Shown piece after piece: positions 1 to 7,574 of a stretch of DNA of 64,000 nt (within the stretch, counting starts at the first letter, position 1; the number at the start of each line of letters is the position of its first letter). A program made the translations under genes and the position numbers. The stretch lies in contig JAGZUF010000015.1 in NCBI GenBank assembly GCA_018380115.1, forward strand, positions 1 to 64,000, read 5' to 3'. Source of the DNA: Oscillospiraceae bacterium (lineage in GTDB: Bacteria > Bacillota > Clostridia > Oscillospirales > Ruminococcaceae). A model generated the notes under the pieces. That model was not told the origin of the DNA. It made no database searches and worked only from the letters and a program-made list of their open reading frames with translations.

Positions 1-200
1 CATCGAGCGAAGCGGGAAGAGATGAACAACTTTACGATTGTCAGAAAGATAATCTTGGATAAACGGCGCCCGTTTACGGGCCGCAGGGCAAGTGATGCAA
101 GCGGCGGTTTTTTTCAGCGCCTCTTGAGAGGCTTGCCGGTAATATGCCCTTTCAGGGCTTGCGCAAGCCCCCGGCTTTGCCGGAGGGCCTGACTCTTAAA
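1..200 (+). repeat. Dispersed intergenic repeat, copy R1 (left end cut by window)
   Basis: The copy begins inside the element (GAAGCGGGAAGAG) and carries its typical chain of short hairpins: CCCGTTTACGGG, GCCTCTTGAGAGGC, GCCCTTTCAGGGC, and a final CCCCGGCTTTGCCGG stem. It matches the inverted copy at 47376-47622 almost base for base, with about ten differences by eye over 195 bases. It matches the copies at 45.9 and 58.5 kb more loosely. No protein-coding content is supported; frames open across it are chance frames. Confidence 0.75.
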
Positions 201-290
201 ACAACGCCCTGAATGGGGCGGCGAGATAAGAAATTTGTCGCAGGGGAAGAAATGTACTCCCCTTCTGGTTTCTTAAAACAGCGCCCTGAA
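193..290. repeat. Short direct repeat pair after R1
   Basis: CTTAAAACA(A/G)CGCCCTGAA occurs twice, beginning near 195 and 272, about 77 bases apart. The stretch between repeat R1 and the first gene holds nothing else I can name. It may be the far edge of R1 or a separate small repeat. Confidence 0.45.
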
Positions 291-325
291 GGCCGGGGGC
301 TTTTTATCATTGTATGCCGCCTGCG

Positions 326-541
326 TCACAGCCTCGCGCGCAGGGCGGCAAGATCCTGCGGGCGCTCGGCCCAGTTTTCCACATAGCCGCAGCTGGTGCA
401 GATATATTTTGAAATAAGCACCCTTTCGCCCCGGTGCAGGCCCAGGTAGGCGTTGCCGCCGCGGGCGAACAGCCACTGGGAGGCAGGCACATGCACAAGC
501 TGTGTGCCGCCGCATTTGGGGCATGTATGCGTGCGCTTCAT
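326..541 (-). CDS. Small zinc-ribbon protein
   Basis: A 71-residue cytoplasmic protein whose only clear feature is two CxxC knuckles, Cys7/Cys10 (CPKC) and Cys48/Cys51 (CTSC), the usual layout of a structural zinc ribbon. I chose the ATG at 541 because it follows a good ribosome site (AAGGAG) just upstream. A longer frame starting at 604 would run into the preceding gene. It is the last gene of the GntR-ABC operon, 5 bases after the permease stop. Its job is unknown; small zinc ribbons like this are often found beside ABC-2 exporters in Clostridia. Confidence is high that it is a gene and low on function. Confidence 0.7.
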   Translation of the reverse strand: MKRTHTCPKCGGTQLVHVPASQWLFARGGNAYLGLHRGERVLISKYICTSCGYVENWAERPQDLAALRARL

Positions 542-546
542 AGGGT

Positions 547-1224
547 TCAGAACTCCTTGTTTTCCAGAATATTGACGCTGACGCGGTAAGAGATATAGAC
601 GCACAGGGCCGCCAGCGCCAGCACAGCGGCAGCAGCCAGCACCCAGGGCACGGCGTCGTAATCAAGCCCTTCCAGCCACGGGCCCCAGTACGAAATGGTG
701 GGGAAGATGGCGATGAAGGGAATGACGAAGGTAAGCGTCATGGGAAGGCGCGCCTTTTCCACGCCCAGCTTATAGAACAACGGGATATCCACGGCCGCCA
801 TCAGCGAATAGATAAGCATGACGGCCGCGCCGCCGCCAAAGCCCGCAAGGAACAGCTCTGCCCTGCTTTGGCCATTTGCAAACAACAGAAGCTCCAGCAC
901 GTAGGCAAGCACGGCGGAAACCAGCGCCACGCACGCCATGGTGCCGTAATACAGCGCATAGCGCGCGCGGGCAAGCTGGCGCGCCGTGATGTTCATGGTG
1001 CAGGCATAGCCGTTCCAATGGCATGTATCGTCCAGCGAAAAGGCCGAAAGCATGCCCATCATCGTCACCATCACCATCATGGCGGGCAGCATGCTCATGC
1101 TTTTCAGCACAAAGCCCAGCACCACATACATGGCAAGCACAAGGCCCACCTGGCGCACAAGGTAGCTGCGCAGGCCGTACCAGTCTTTCAGTATCAGGCC
1201 GCGCATCACATGTGTTTTATTCAT
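547..1224 (-). CDS. ABC-2 type transporter permease
   Basis: A 225-residue integral membrane protein with about six hydrophobic segments and no soluble domain, as expected for the membrane half of an ABC-2 exporter. Its ATG overlaps the stop codon of the upstream ATPase by 4 bases (ATGA), so the two are translationally coupled and surely form one transporter. The ATPase is preceded by a YtrA-type GntR repressor, a context seen in Firmicute exporters that respond to cell-wall antibiotics or membrane stress. The exported substrate cannot be read from the sequence. Confidence 0.85.
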   Translation of the reverse strand: MNKTHVMRGLILKDWYGLRSYLVRQVGLVLAMYVVLGFVLKSMSMLPAMMVMVTMMGMLSAFSLDDTCHWNGYACTMNITARQLARARYALYYGTMACVALVSAVLAYVLELLLFANGQSRAELFLAGFGGGAAVMLIYSLMAAVDIPLFYKLGVEKARLPMTLTFVIPFIAIFPTISYWGPWLEGLDYDAVPWVLAAAAVLALAALCVYISYRVSVNILENKEF

Positions 1225-2084
1225 TCGCGCTCACCGCCCTTTGCAAAAAATGTCATGATGTCGTCGATACAGGCGGGTTCCAGCACGGCGCCGGGGTTCG
1301 CGCGGCGCACCTCGGGGGCGTTGTCCACCAGCACCTGCGTGTCAAAGCGGCTTTCCTGCACGCCCAGAATGTGCGCCGCCGCCAGCGCGTTCTGCCCGCC
1401 GCGCGGGCATTTCACTACTGCGAATTTTTCCAGCAGCTCATCCTTCGGCAGCTCGAACACGATTCTTCCCTCATGGATGAACACAATGTAATCGGCCACC
1501 CGCTCAAGGTCGGACGTGATGTGGCTGGAAAGCAGAATGCTGTGCTGTTCGTCCTGAATGAATTCCAGGAACAGGTCCAGCATTTCGCTGCGCACCACGG
1601 GGTCCAGCCCGCTGGTGGCCTCGTCCAGCACCAGAAGCTGCGGGCGGTGCGCCAGCGCGGCGGCAAAGGCCAGCTTTACGCGCATGCCGCGCGAAAATTC
1701 TTTATAGGGCTTTTTCTCCGGCAGGGAAAAGCGGCGGCAAAGCTGCCAGTACAGCGCGTCGTCCCAAGCGGGGTGCACAAGGCGCATCACGCCCGCCACC
1801 TCTGCTGTGGTGAAGGTGCTGGAAAAGAAGGCCCCCTCCATCACCACGCCCACATGGGCGTTCGCGGCATGGCTTTTGCGCGTGACGGGCTGGCCCAGCA
1901 CGGTTATCTCGCCCGCGTCTGCGTGCACAAGGCCCAAAATGGCCTTGATGGTGGTGGTTTTGCCCGCGCCGTTTTCCCCAATAAAGCCCACGATAGAGCC
2001 CTGCGGCACGCGGAAGTTCACATCGCGCAGGCTGAAGCCTGAATAATGCTTTTCCAGCCCGTGCACGGTGATGCTGTTTTCCAT
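1221..2084 (-). CDS. ABC transporter ATP-binding protein
   Basis: A 287-residue ATPase. The Walker A motif GENGAGKTT lies at residues 36-44. The signature loop reads FSRGM in place of the classic LSGGQ, a common variant in the bacitracin/CcmA-like subfamily. The Walker B motif LLVLDEATSGLD follows, then a switch histidine region (LLSSH). The C-terminal 80 residues form the extra domain typical of drug or antibiotic exporters. It begins 2 bases after the GntR gene stop and overlaps the permease start by 4 bases. It powers the adjacent permease in the membrane; substrate unknown. Confidence 0.93.
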   Translation of the reverse strand: MENSITVHGLEKHYSGFSLRDVNFRVPQGSIVGFIGENGAGKTTTIKAILGLVHADAGEITVLGQPVTRKSHAANAHVGVVMEGAFFSSTFTTAEVAGVMRLVHPAWDDALYWQLCRRFSLPEKKPYKEFSRGMRVKLAFAAALAHRPQLLVLDEATSGLDPVVRSEMLDLFLEFIQDEQHSILLSSHITSDLERVADYIVFIHEGRIVFELPKDELLEKFAVVKCPRGGQNALAAAHILGVQESRFDTQVLVDNAPEVRRANPGAVLEPACIDDIMTFFAKGGERE

Positions 2085-2086
2085 AG

Positions 2087-2461
2087 TTATTCTCCTTCTA
2101 ACACAAGTTCCAGCATTTCGCGCACCTCGCCGTCCGTCACACCGCCTTGGCGGGCGGTGTCCACTGCGGCGCGCAGCGCCTGCTCTGTGCGCCGCAATGC
2201 CTCTTCGCGCAGCAGTTCGGCGTTCTGCGCCGCCACAAAGCTGCCCTTGCCGGTGACGGTTACAAGAAAGCCGTCGCGCTCCAGCTCTTCATAGGCGCGC
2301 TTTGTAGTGATGACGCTGATGCGCAGTTCCTTTGCCAGAAGGCGCATGCTGGGCAGGGCGTCCCCGGCCTGTAAGGCCCCGGAAAGAATCTGGTTCTTGA
2401 TTTGGGCGGTTATCTGCTCATAAATGGGCTTGCCGCTTGTGTTTTGAATGATAATGTCCAT
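2087..2461 (-). CDS. GntR-family (YtrA subfamily) transcriptional regulator
   Basis: A 124-residue regulator with an N-terminal winged helix-turn-helix (about residues 10-75: PIYEQI, LPSMRLLAKEL, TTKRAYEELERDGF, TGKGSFV) and only a short helical C-terminus. This is the hallmark of the YtrA subfamily, which lacks a large ligand domain. It is the first gene of the ABC exporter operon and most likely represses its own promoter. Two direct ATATACACA repeats 21 bases apart overlap that promoter and are good operator candidates. The effector is unknown. Confidence 0.9.
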   Translation of the reverse strand: MDIIIQNTSGKPIYEQITAQIKNQILSGALQAGDALPSMRLLAKELRISVITTKRAYEELERDGFLVTVTGKGSFVAAQNAELLREEALRRTEQALRAAVDTARQGGVTDGEVREMLELVLEGE

Positions 2462-2478
2462 AGAGTACTCCTAAAAGC

Positions 2479-2526
2479 GTATATATACGATATACACAAT
2501 ATAACCCAATATATACACATTGTCAA
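2479..2526 (-). promoter_or_regulatory. Promoter and probable GntR operator of the ABC exporter operon
   Basis: Read on the minus strand, TTGACA (2521-2526), a 17-base spacer and TATATT (2498-2503) form a near-consensus sigma-A promoter. ATATACACA is repeated at 2490-2498 and 2511-2519, two helical turns apart. A GTATATATAC palindrome lies at 2479-2488. Binding of the GntR protein here is inference from position. Confidence 0.75.
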
Positions 2527-2816
2527 GGGGGCAGGCAAAAAATTTTTTGCCCGCTTTGTGCGGGCAGGCGTGTGGGCGCAAAAGCAGCCGCCCCGCGCGC
2601 CGGGCCGGAGCATGGGCATCCACGGCTTTCCGCGCGCTGCAAAACGCCCTCGGTTCTGTTGCCCCCTCTGGCGGGGCCTGCGGCGTGCCGTACACCCCGG
2701 CCCCTGACCTTTCCGGAAAAGCGCGGCGGTTGGCGCTAACGAGGCATGTAGTGCCCGCTGTGTGCCCCATGTGCCGCTGTGCGTGCCCGGACTTCGACGG
2801 CGTAGAGGGCGTGCCC
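2527..2816. other. Intergenic stretch without a supported gene
   Basis: Between the divergent GntR and nadE transcription units. It has a small AT hairpin (GCAAAAAATTTTTTGC near 2535-2550) and otherwise GC-rich sequence without a credible ribosome site plus frame. I see nothing else in it. Confidence 0.5.
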
Positions 2817-2845
2817 TTGCAAAAAGTGCGGCGGTGGAATAAAAT
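2817..2845 (+). promoter_or_regulatory. Promoter of nadE
   Basis: TTGCAA (2817-2822), a 17-base spacer and TAAAAT (2840-2845), 57 bases before the nadE start. Confidence 0.65.
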
Positions 2846-2902
2846 AAAAAAGATGTGCCGGGCCGCGGCACGGCCAATGCAGGGAAAGGAAGCGAGCAAG
2901 CG

Positions 2903-3637
2903 ATGCTGAAAGAAGACCTGAAACAGGATGTGGAGGCCCGCGTGGCCTTTTTGAGAAGGGCGCTGGCGCAGGCGGGGGCCCAAGGCTTTGTGTACGGAAA
3001 CTCCGGCGGGAAGGACTGCACCCTTGTGGGCATTTTGTGCAAGCTGGCGTGCGAAAACACCTTCGGGGTGTGCATGCCGTGCGATTCCAGCCAGAACTAT
3101 GGGCAGGATTTGCGCGACGGCATGCTGGCGGCGAAGGCCTTCGGCATCGAGACGGTGACGGTAGACCTCACCGGAACAAAAGAGGCGCTGATGGCCGCCG
3201 TGACGGCCGCGCACCCTGTGGCGGAAAACGCCGCTGTAAACATAGCCCCGCGCCTTCGCATGGCCACGCTGTACGCTGTTGCCCAGACGCGCGGCGCGCT
3301 GGTGGCGGGCACAGGCAACCGCAGCGAGCGTTACCTCGGCTATTTTACCAAGTGGGGCGACGGCGCCTGCGATGTGAACCCTATTGCAGACCTCACCGTG
3401 CGCGAGGTGTATAAGCTGCTGCGCTACCTGCGCGCGCCGGAGCCCATCATTAACAAGCAGCCCTCGGCGGGCCTGTTTGAAGGGCAGACGGACGAGGCCG
3501 AGATGGGTGTGGCCTATGCGGATGTGGACGACGCCCTGCTTTGCGGCGCGCCCATGCCTGAAAAGGCGCAGCGCATGCACGCGGCCAGCGCCCACAAGCT
3601 GCGCATGCCCCTGACGTATGGGGAGGACGAGGGCTGA
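2903..3637 (+). CDS. nadE: NAD+ synthase (ammonia-dependent type)
   Basis: A 244-residue enzyme that converts deamido-NAD to NAD+ using ATP and ammonia, the last step of NAD synthesis. The ATP-pyrophosphatase P-loop SGGKD is at residues 34-38. The NadE signature GTGNRSE, GYFTKWGDGACDVNPIADL lies in the middle. There is no N-terminal glutaminase (CN hydrolase) domain, so it should use free ammonia or a separate amidotransferase. I start at ATG 2903, after GGAAAGGAAGCG, rather than an in-frame ATG 48 bases upstream that lacks a ribosome site. It is a single-gene unit with its own promoter and a strong downstream hairpin. Confidence 0.95.
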   Translation: MLKEDLKQDVEARVAFLRRALAQAGAQGFVYGNSGGKDCTLVGILCKLACENTFGVCMPCDSSQNYGQDLRDGMLAAKAFGIETVTVDLTGTKEALMAAVTAAHPVAENAAVNIAPRLRMATLYAVAQTRGALVAGTGNRSERYLGYFTKWGDGACDVNPIADLTVREVYKLLRYLRAPEPIINKQPSAGLFEGQTDEAEMGVAYADVDDALLCGAPMPEKAQRMHAASAHKLRMPLTYGEDEG

Positions 3638-3662
3638 CGCCCGCCCAAAGCGGAAATACAGA

Positions 3663-3693
3663 AATCCCCCTGCGGCGCTGCCGCAGGGGGATT
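3663..3693. terminator. Perfect 14-bp hairpin after nadE
   Basis: AATCCCCCTGCGGC pairs perfectly with its complement across a 3-base loop. There is no long T run on either side. It is probably a bidirectional terminator or a 3' end stabiliser for nadE and, from the other side, the acetyltransferase. Confidence 0.65.
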
Positions 3694-3809
3694 GTAGTAT
3701 GTGCCGCATGTGGGGGAAGGCTTCCCGCCCCAGTCGCGGGCCAAAGCTGTGCCCGTGCCGCGGGGGCGTTTTTTGTGCGCCGCTTTATGCGGCGGCCATG
3801 CGGCCGGTG

Positions 3810-4334
3810 CTAACGCCCGTCTGCGCTCTGCGCCAGGCACACTTCAAAGCCCAGCTCGCGCAGCACGCCGGTTCCCACATCCTCTTCGCGGCAGCCGCTT
3901 ACTTTGGAAAAGCCGTTCTTTCGATAAAATGCAAGGGCAGGGGCATTGTTTTCCACAACAAAAAGGCGCAGATACTGCGCGCCCTGCCCTGAGGCCAGCG
4001 CCATGGCCGCCTGAAGCGCCTGGCTGCCCACCCCTGTGCGCCGGCAGGCGGGGGCTACGCCAAGGCGGGCCAGATACAGCGCCGGGGCCGCCGGGGCCTG
4101 CCAGCCCATGGCTGCGGCTGCGGCATCGTCCCGGCAAAGGGCAAAGGCGGCTTTGGGCGCGCCGCCATCTTCCAGCACAAAAAGCCGCCCGGCCTGAATG
4201 TCGCCGGGCAGGCAGACGCAGGGGTACACATCGTCCCAAATAGCATGGCCCTGCCCGGCCATTTGGCGCGCAAGCGCCCGGTACATCTCGTTTAGCCGGG
4301 GCAGGTCTGCCGGTGCGGCCTGTCTTGTTTTCAT
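3810..4334 (-). CDS. GNAT-family N-acetyltransferase
   Basis: A 174-residue GNAT protein. The acetyl-CoA binding core is visible as YLARLGVAPACRRTGVGSQAL, where RRTGVGS is the Q/RxxGxG/A pyrophosphate loop. It is followed by a strand (YLRLFVVENN) and the conserved ALAFYRKNGF end. It should transfer an acetyl group from acetyl-CoA to an amine; the substrate cannot be told. The start at 4334 follows GGGAGG. It stands alone between convergent nadE and the lipoprotein/MscS operon. A perfect 16-base palindrome sits just before its ribosome site. Confidence 0.9.
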   Translation of the reverse strand: MKTRQAAPADLPRLNEMYRALARQMAGQGHAIWDDVYPCVCLPGDIQAGRLFVLEDGGAPKAAFALCRDDAAAAAMGWQAPAAPALYLARLGVAPACRRTGVGSQALQAAMALASGQGAQYLRLFVVENNAPALAFYRKNGFSKVSGCREEDVGTGVLRELGFEVCLAQSADGR

Positions 4335-4352
4335 AGCGTATCCTCCCGGGGC

Positions 4353-4368
4353 TGCACCGGCCGGTGCA
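4353..4368. promoter_or_regulatory. Perfect 16-bp palindrome upstream of the acetyltransferase
   Basis: TGCACCGGCCGGTGCA lies about 20 bases before the acetyltransferase start. It could be an operator or a leader hairpin close to the ribosome site. Unproven. Confidence 0.4.
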
Positions 4369-4484
4369 ACGCGCGCTGCCGGTGCTTTCTGCCCTTTATG
4401 GTACTGCACAGGGCGGGCGCGCCGGCAAAGCGCGGGTGCGGAAACATGCAGGGCAAGGCGCCGCGGCCCGTTTCCATTCAGCTG

Positions 4485-5171
4485 TCAGCCGCCCTGCGCG
4501 GCGGCCGCCGTCATGCCCTGCGCGATGGCGAAAAGAACGTCGTTTTCGGCGCTCTCTTCAAGCGAGAAAAAGTCCAGCCGCACCACATAATAGCCGTCCC
4601 CGGCGGCATCCGGCACCACATAGAACAAATAATGCGGGTACCAGGGTTTGTCGGAATCGTCCGGCCAGGTCTTGTACAATATCATTTTCGCGTGCCGCCC
4701 GCCCAGCATGAAATCCAGCGTGCTCTGAAGGCCGTAGCCCTCGGGGTAGCCCAGCTCGCTGTTCAAAAACGGGTCTGTCATTTCCTTGGTAAAAGGGGAG
4801 GCGGTGTCGCTGTACACGGGCAGCTTCCACACGCTGCCCACCTCCAGCACCTTGCGGCCGTCCTGCATAAAGGTGGTGTAGCCGTCCAGCTGCCAGCCCT
4901 CGGGCACAGGCAGCGTCAGGGCCGCGCTGCCGCTGCCGTCGGCCAGCATGGCCGTCACGGCCTGGGCGGCCACGCCCTGCGCCGCGCCGCTGGAGGCGGC
5001 CGCCTCAGGCACGGCTGCGCTTTGGGCCGCAGAGGAGGCGGGCGGCGCGGCAGCGCCCCCGCCGGGCAGGGCGGCGTGGGTGGAAGAGGCGGTGCTTTGC
5101 GCCTCTCCGCCGCAGGCGGCCAGCGCCAGGCACAGGGCAAGGCAAAGCAGGGGGCCAATGGCTTTTTTCAT
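4485..5171 (-). CDS. Hypothetical lipoprotein
   Basis: A 228-residue secreted protein with a type II signal peptide: two Lys, a Leu/Ala-rich core and lipobox ALAAC with Cys20. An Ala/Ser/Gly-rich linker of about 60 residues follows, then a compact domain of about 150 residues rich in Trp, Tyr and Phe (GWQLDGY, KPWYPHYLFYVV). I do not recognise a named family. It overlaps the stop of the upstream MscS channel by 4 bases, so the two are co-translated. It is probably anchored on the outer face of the membrane. Confidence 0.8.
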   Translation of the reverse strand: MKKAIGPLLCLALCLALAACGGEAQSTASSTHAALPGGGAAAPPASSAAQSAAVPEAAASSGAAQGVAAQAVTAMLADGSGSAALTLPVPEGWQLDGYTTFMQDGRKVLEVGSVWKLPVYSDTASPFTKEMTDPFLNSELGYPEGYGLQSTLDFMLGGRHAKMILYKTWPDDSDKPWYPHYLFYVVPDAAGDGYYVVRLDFFSLEESAENDVLFAIAQGMTAAAAQGG

Positions 5172-6250
5172 CGTTCCTCCTCCTCTTTTGGGGCCGTGTG
5201 CTCCAGATACAGGCTGCGGCTGGGGAAGGCGAGGCTCACGCCCTGCGCGGCAAGAATGCCCAGAATGCGAAGGTTGATATCCTCGCGCACGGCGCGGTAT
5301 TCACTGATATCGGTGGTTTTTGTGTAAAACTGCACAGTTACATCCAGGCTGCTGGCGCCGAAATCCAGCATGCGCACCTGCACGGTGTCCGCGTGCACGC
5401 CCTCGTGCCCCTTCAGCATGGCGGCCACGGCCTGCACGGTGCCCTCTACAGCCGCGGGCGGCGTTCTGTATTCCAGCCCCAGTGTGAAGCGGGCAAGGCG
5501 CATGTTCATGCGCGTCCAGTTGGTGATGGGCGTGGTGGTGAACTTTGAGTTCGGCACAATGACAAGGGCGTTTTCCAGCGTGCGCACCTTGGTGGAGCGC
5601 AGGCTGATATCCTCCACCGTGCCCTCCACGTCCGGCGTGCTCACCCAGTCGCCTATTTCAAACGGGCGCTCTGTCACCAGCACAAGGCCGCCGAAAAAGT
5701 TGCTCACCATGTCCTGCCCGGCCAGCGCGAACGAAAGGCCGCCAAGGCCAAGGCCAGCCAGCACGCCGTTGATGTTGTAGCCCAGCTCTGCCAGCACCAT
5801 GGCCGCGGCCACAAGCAGCACCAGCGCCTGCACGATGCGCATGACAAACACGGCCAGCGCGCGCCCGGTGGCAAGGGGCAGGTGCGCGCCGATGCCCTCA
5901 ATCAGGGCGGGAAGCTGGTTGGCCGCGCGCAGCAGGCCCCAGGTGATGAACACAATGCACGCAATGCTGCACACGGTGCCCGCGGCCCCCAGCGCGGGCA
6001 GGGCGAGGCGCACAGCCTCCGGCAGCAGGGCGGTGGCGCCCCACACGCCCACGGCCAGCATGCACAGTGCGGCAGGCTTCAAAAATGCCTCGGCCACAAG
6101 GGCAATCTGCGGGTGGCCCAGCCTGCGCGCAAGGCGCGCCGCGGCGGGGCCCAGCAGCCTGTGCGCCACGGCGGCGGCCCCGGCGCACAGCACAAAAAAC
6201 GATATGGCGGGCAGGCACTGCCGCCAGAAGGTGAGTGTAAACAGGCCCAT
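5168..6250 (-). CDS. mscS: Small-conductance mechanosensitive channel (MscS family)
   Basis: A 360-residue channel that opens under membrane tension to relieve turgor. There are about five membrane segments in residues 8-165. The last carries the pore-lining Ala/Gly-rich helix (GLGLGGLSFALAGQDMVSNFFGG). The cytoplasmic beta domain follows (ERPFEIGDWV, GTVEDISLRSTKVRT, VPNSKFTTTPITNWTR), which is diagnostic for MscS. The extra N-terminal helices are more than in E. coli MscS (three), as in many Firmicute homologs. The start at 6250 follows AAGGAGG. Its stop overlaps the next gene, a lipoprotein, by ATGA. Confidence 0.93.
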   Translation of the reverse strand: MGLFTLTFWRQCLPAISFFVLCAGAAAVAHRLLGPAAARLARRLGHPQIALVAEAFLKPAALCMLAVGVWGATALLPEAVRLALPALGAAGTVCSIACIVFITWGLLRAANQLPALIEGIGAHLPLATGRALAVFVMRIVQALVLLVAAAMVLAELGYNINGVLAGLGLGGLSFALAGQDMVSNFFGGLVLVTERPFEIGDWVSTPDVEGTVEDISLRSTKVRTLENALVIVPNSKFTTTPITNWTRMNMRLARFTLGLEYRTPPAAVEGTVQAVAAMLKGHEGVHADTVQVRMLDFGASSLDVTVQFYTKTTDISEYRAVREDINLRILGILAAQGVSLAFPSRSLYLEHTAPKEEEER

Positions 6251-6397
6251 AAAAGCCCTCCTTTTTCTAAAATAAAAGCCCGTGCGCCGCGGCGGAGGCG
6301 CGCCCCTTGTGCGGCCGCGCGGCAGGCTGCATGGCGGCGCGGCCGCGGTTTTTTTCGCGGGGGCAAAAAGCACCGCCGCCCCTGATGCGCTGGTACT

Positions 6398-6406
6398 ATC
6401 ATACCA
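6398..6406 (-). promoter_or_regulatory. Extended -10 promoter for the mscS operon
   Basis: On the minus strand TGG-TATGAT forms an extended -10 box about 150 bases before the mscS start. No good -35 box is present. Confidence 0.45.
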
Positions 6407-6465
6407 TAAAATATGCCCGTGCGCGGGCCAAAGCAAAAGTTTTTGCCCCGGCAGGGCGTTTTTTC

Positions 6466-6494
6466 TTGCATTTTTGCGCGCCGCGCGCTATCAT
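6466..6494 (+). promoter_or_regulatory. Promoter of the FMN riboswitch-ribU unit
   Basis: TTGCAT (6466-6471), a 17-base spacer and TATCAT (6489-6494), directly before the FMN aptamer. Confidence 0.55.
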
Positions 6495-6506
6495 AATAGC
6501 AAAGCT

Positions 6507-6625
6507 TGTTTCGGGGCGGGGTGAAATTCCCCACCGGTGGTGAAAGCCCACGAACGCGAAGGCAGCCCTTCGCGCCGATTTGGTGAAATTCCAAAGCCGA
6601 CGGTACAGTCCGGATGAAAGAAACA
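6507..6625 (+). promoter_or_regulatory. FMN riboswitch (RFN element)
   Basis: The conserved RFN blocks are all present and in order: TTCGGGGCGGGGTGAAATTC, CCACCGGTGGTGAAAGCCCACGA, GATTTGGTGAAATTCCAAAG, and CCGACGGTACAGTCCGGATGA. It binds FMN and, with the terminator that follows, should switch off ribU when flavin is plentiful. Confidence 0.97.
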
Positions 6626-6645
6626 GCGCGGCCACGGCATGTGCG

Positions 6646-6684
6646 CGCCCCTTTGTGCAGGTTTGCATGAAGGGGCGTTTTTTT
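6646..6684 (+). terminator. Riboswitch-controlled terminator
   Basis: CGCCCCTT pairs with AAGGGGCG and is followed by seven T. It lies between the RFN aptamer and ribU, the classic transcription-attenuation expression platform. Confidence 0.85.
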
Positions 6685-6735
6685 GCCGGGCCGCACGGCA
6701 GCGAAGCAGGCAAATTTCAAAGGGGGCTTTCTGCC

Positions 6736-7299
6736 ATGAACACAAAGACAAAGCAAAACACACTTCGCCTTGCCACCCTGGGCATGCTGGCCGCGCTGGC
6801 CGTGCTGCTGGTGGCCCTCATTCACTTCCCGCTCATCCCGGCGGCGCCGTTTCTGGAATACGACCCGGCGGACGTTCCCATTCTGATAGGTACCTTCCTG
6901 TACGGCCCGTGGGCAGGGCTTGGGCTGGCGGGGGTGGTGTGCATTGTGCAGGGCGTCACCGTCAGCGCGGGCAGCGGGCCCATCGGCATCCTCATGCATT
7001 TTCTGGGCACGGGGGCATGCGTGCTGGCCGCTGGGCTCATCTACCGCCGCTGGCACACCCACAAAGGCGCCGTGGGCGCGCTTTCCGCCAGCGTGCTGGT
7101 GCGCACGGCGGTGATGTGCGGGTGCAACCTTGTGTTTACGCCGCTGTTTCTGGGCTCGTCCATGGGCGAGGTTGTTATGCTGCTGGTGCCCGCCATCATT
7201 CCGTTCAACCTTTTGTACGCCGCGTTGAACGGCGCCGTCACGCTTGTTCTGTATAAGCCGCTCAGCCGCTTTTTACACGGCGTGCAGAAAAGAGCTTGA
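6736..7299 (+). CDS. ribU: Riboflavin ECF transporter substrate-binding (S) component
   Basis: A 187-residue membrane protein with about six hydrophobic segments. The first helices carry the RibU-type stretch FLEYDPADVPILIGTFLYGP and the loop LGLAGVVCIVQGVT. It captures riboflavin for import by a shared ECF energising module (EcfA1A2T), which is not in this window. The start at 6736 follows AGGGGG. The FMN riboswitch and its terminator directly upstream support the substrate call strongly. The promoter of the next unit (metK) begins inside its stop codon. Confidence 0.95.
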   Translation: MNTKTKQNTLRLATLGMLAALAVLLVALIHFPLIPAAPFLEYDPADVPILIGTFLYGPWAGLGLAGVVCIVQGVTVSAGSGPIGILMHFLGTGACVLAAGLIYRRWHTHKGAVGALSASVLVRTAVMCGCNLVFTPLFLGSSMGEVVMLLVPAIIPFNLLYAALNGAVTLVLYKPLSRFLHGVQKRA

Positions 7300-7324
7300 C
7301 AAATAAAGCAGAAATATGTAAAAT
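7296..7324 (+). promoter_or_regulatory. Promoter of the SAM-I riboswitch-metK unit
   Basis: TTGACA (7296-7301), a 17-base spacer and TAAAAT (7319-7324). The TGA stop of ribU (7297-7299) lies within the -35 box. Confidence 0.85.
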
Positions 7325-7370
7325 ACTGTATTGCACAAAACAATGTGCAAAGCTGAAAACAGAATATCGT

Positions 7371-7466
7371 CTTATCAAGAGCGACGGAGGGAACAGGCCC
7401 TGTGAAGTCCGACAACCTGCCGAAAGGCAAGGTGCCAAATCCTGCGGTGTACACCGAAAGATAAGC
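7371..7466 (+). promoter_or_regulatory. SAM-I riboswitch (S-box)
   Basis: P1 arms CTTATC (7371-7376) and GATAAG (7461-7466) close the aptamer. Inside are the S-box core blocks AGAGCGACGGAGGGA, GGCCCTGTGAAGTCCG, CAACCTGCCGAAAGGCAAGG, and TGCCAAATCCTGC. With SAM bound the following terminator should form and stop metK transcription. Confidence 0.97.
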
Positions 7467-7473
7467 TTTTCAA

Positions 7474-7500
7474 AGCCCGGTGTGAACACCGGGCTTTTTG
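7474..7500 (+). terminator. SAM-controlled terminator before metK
   Basis: AAGCCCGGTGT pairs perfectly with ACACCGGGCTT across a 2-base turn and ends in a T run. It sits 7 bases after the aptamer P1 stem, so the alternate pairing with GATAAGC is likely. Confidence 0.9.
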
Positions 7501-7574
7501 CTTTGCACGGCGCAAGCAGCGCGTGCAGGGCCGCCGCGCGAAGAAAAGACGAGCAGCCGCGAAAGGAGAGCATT

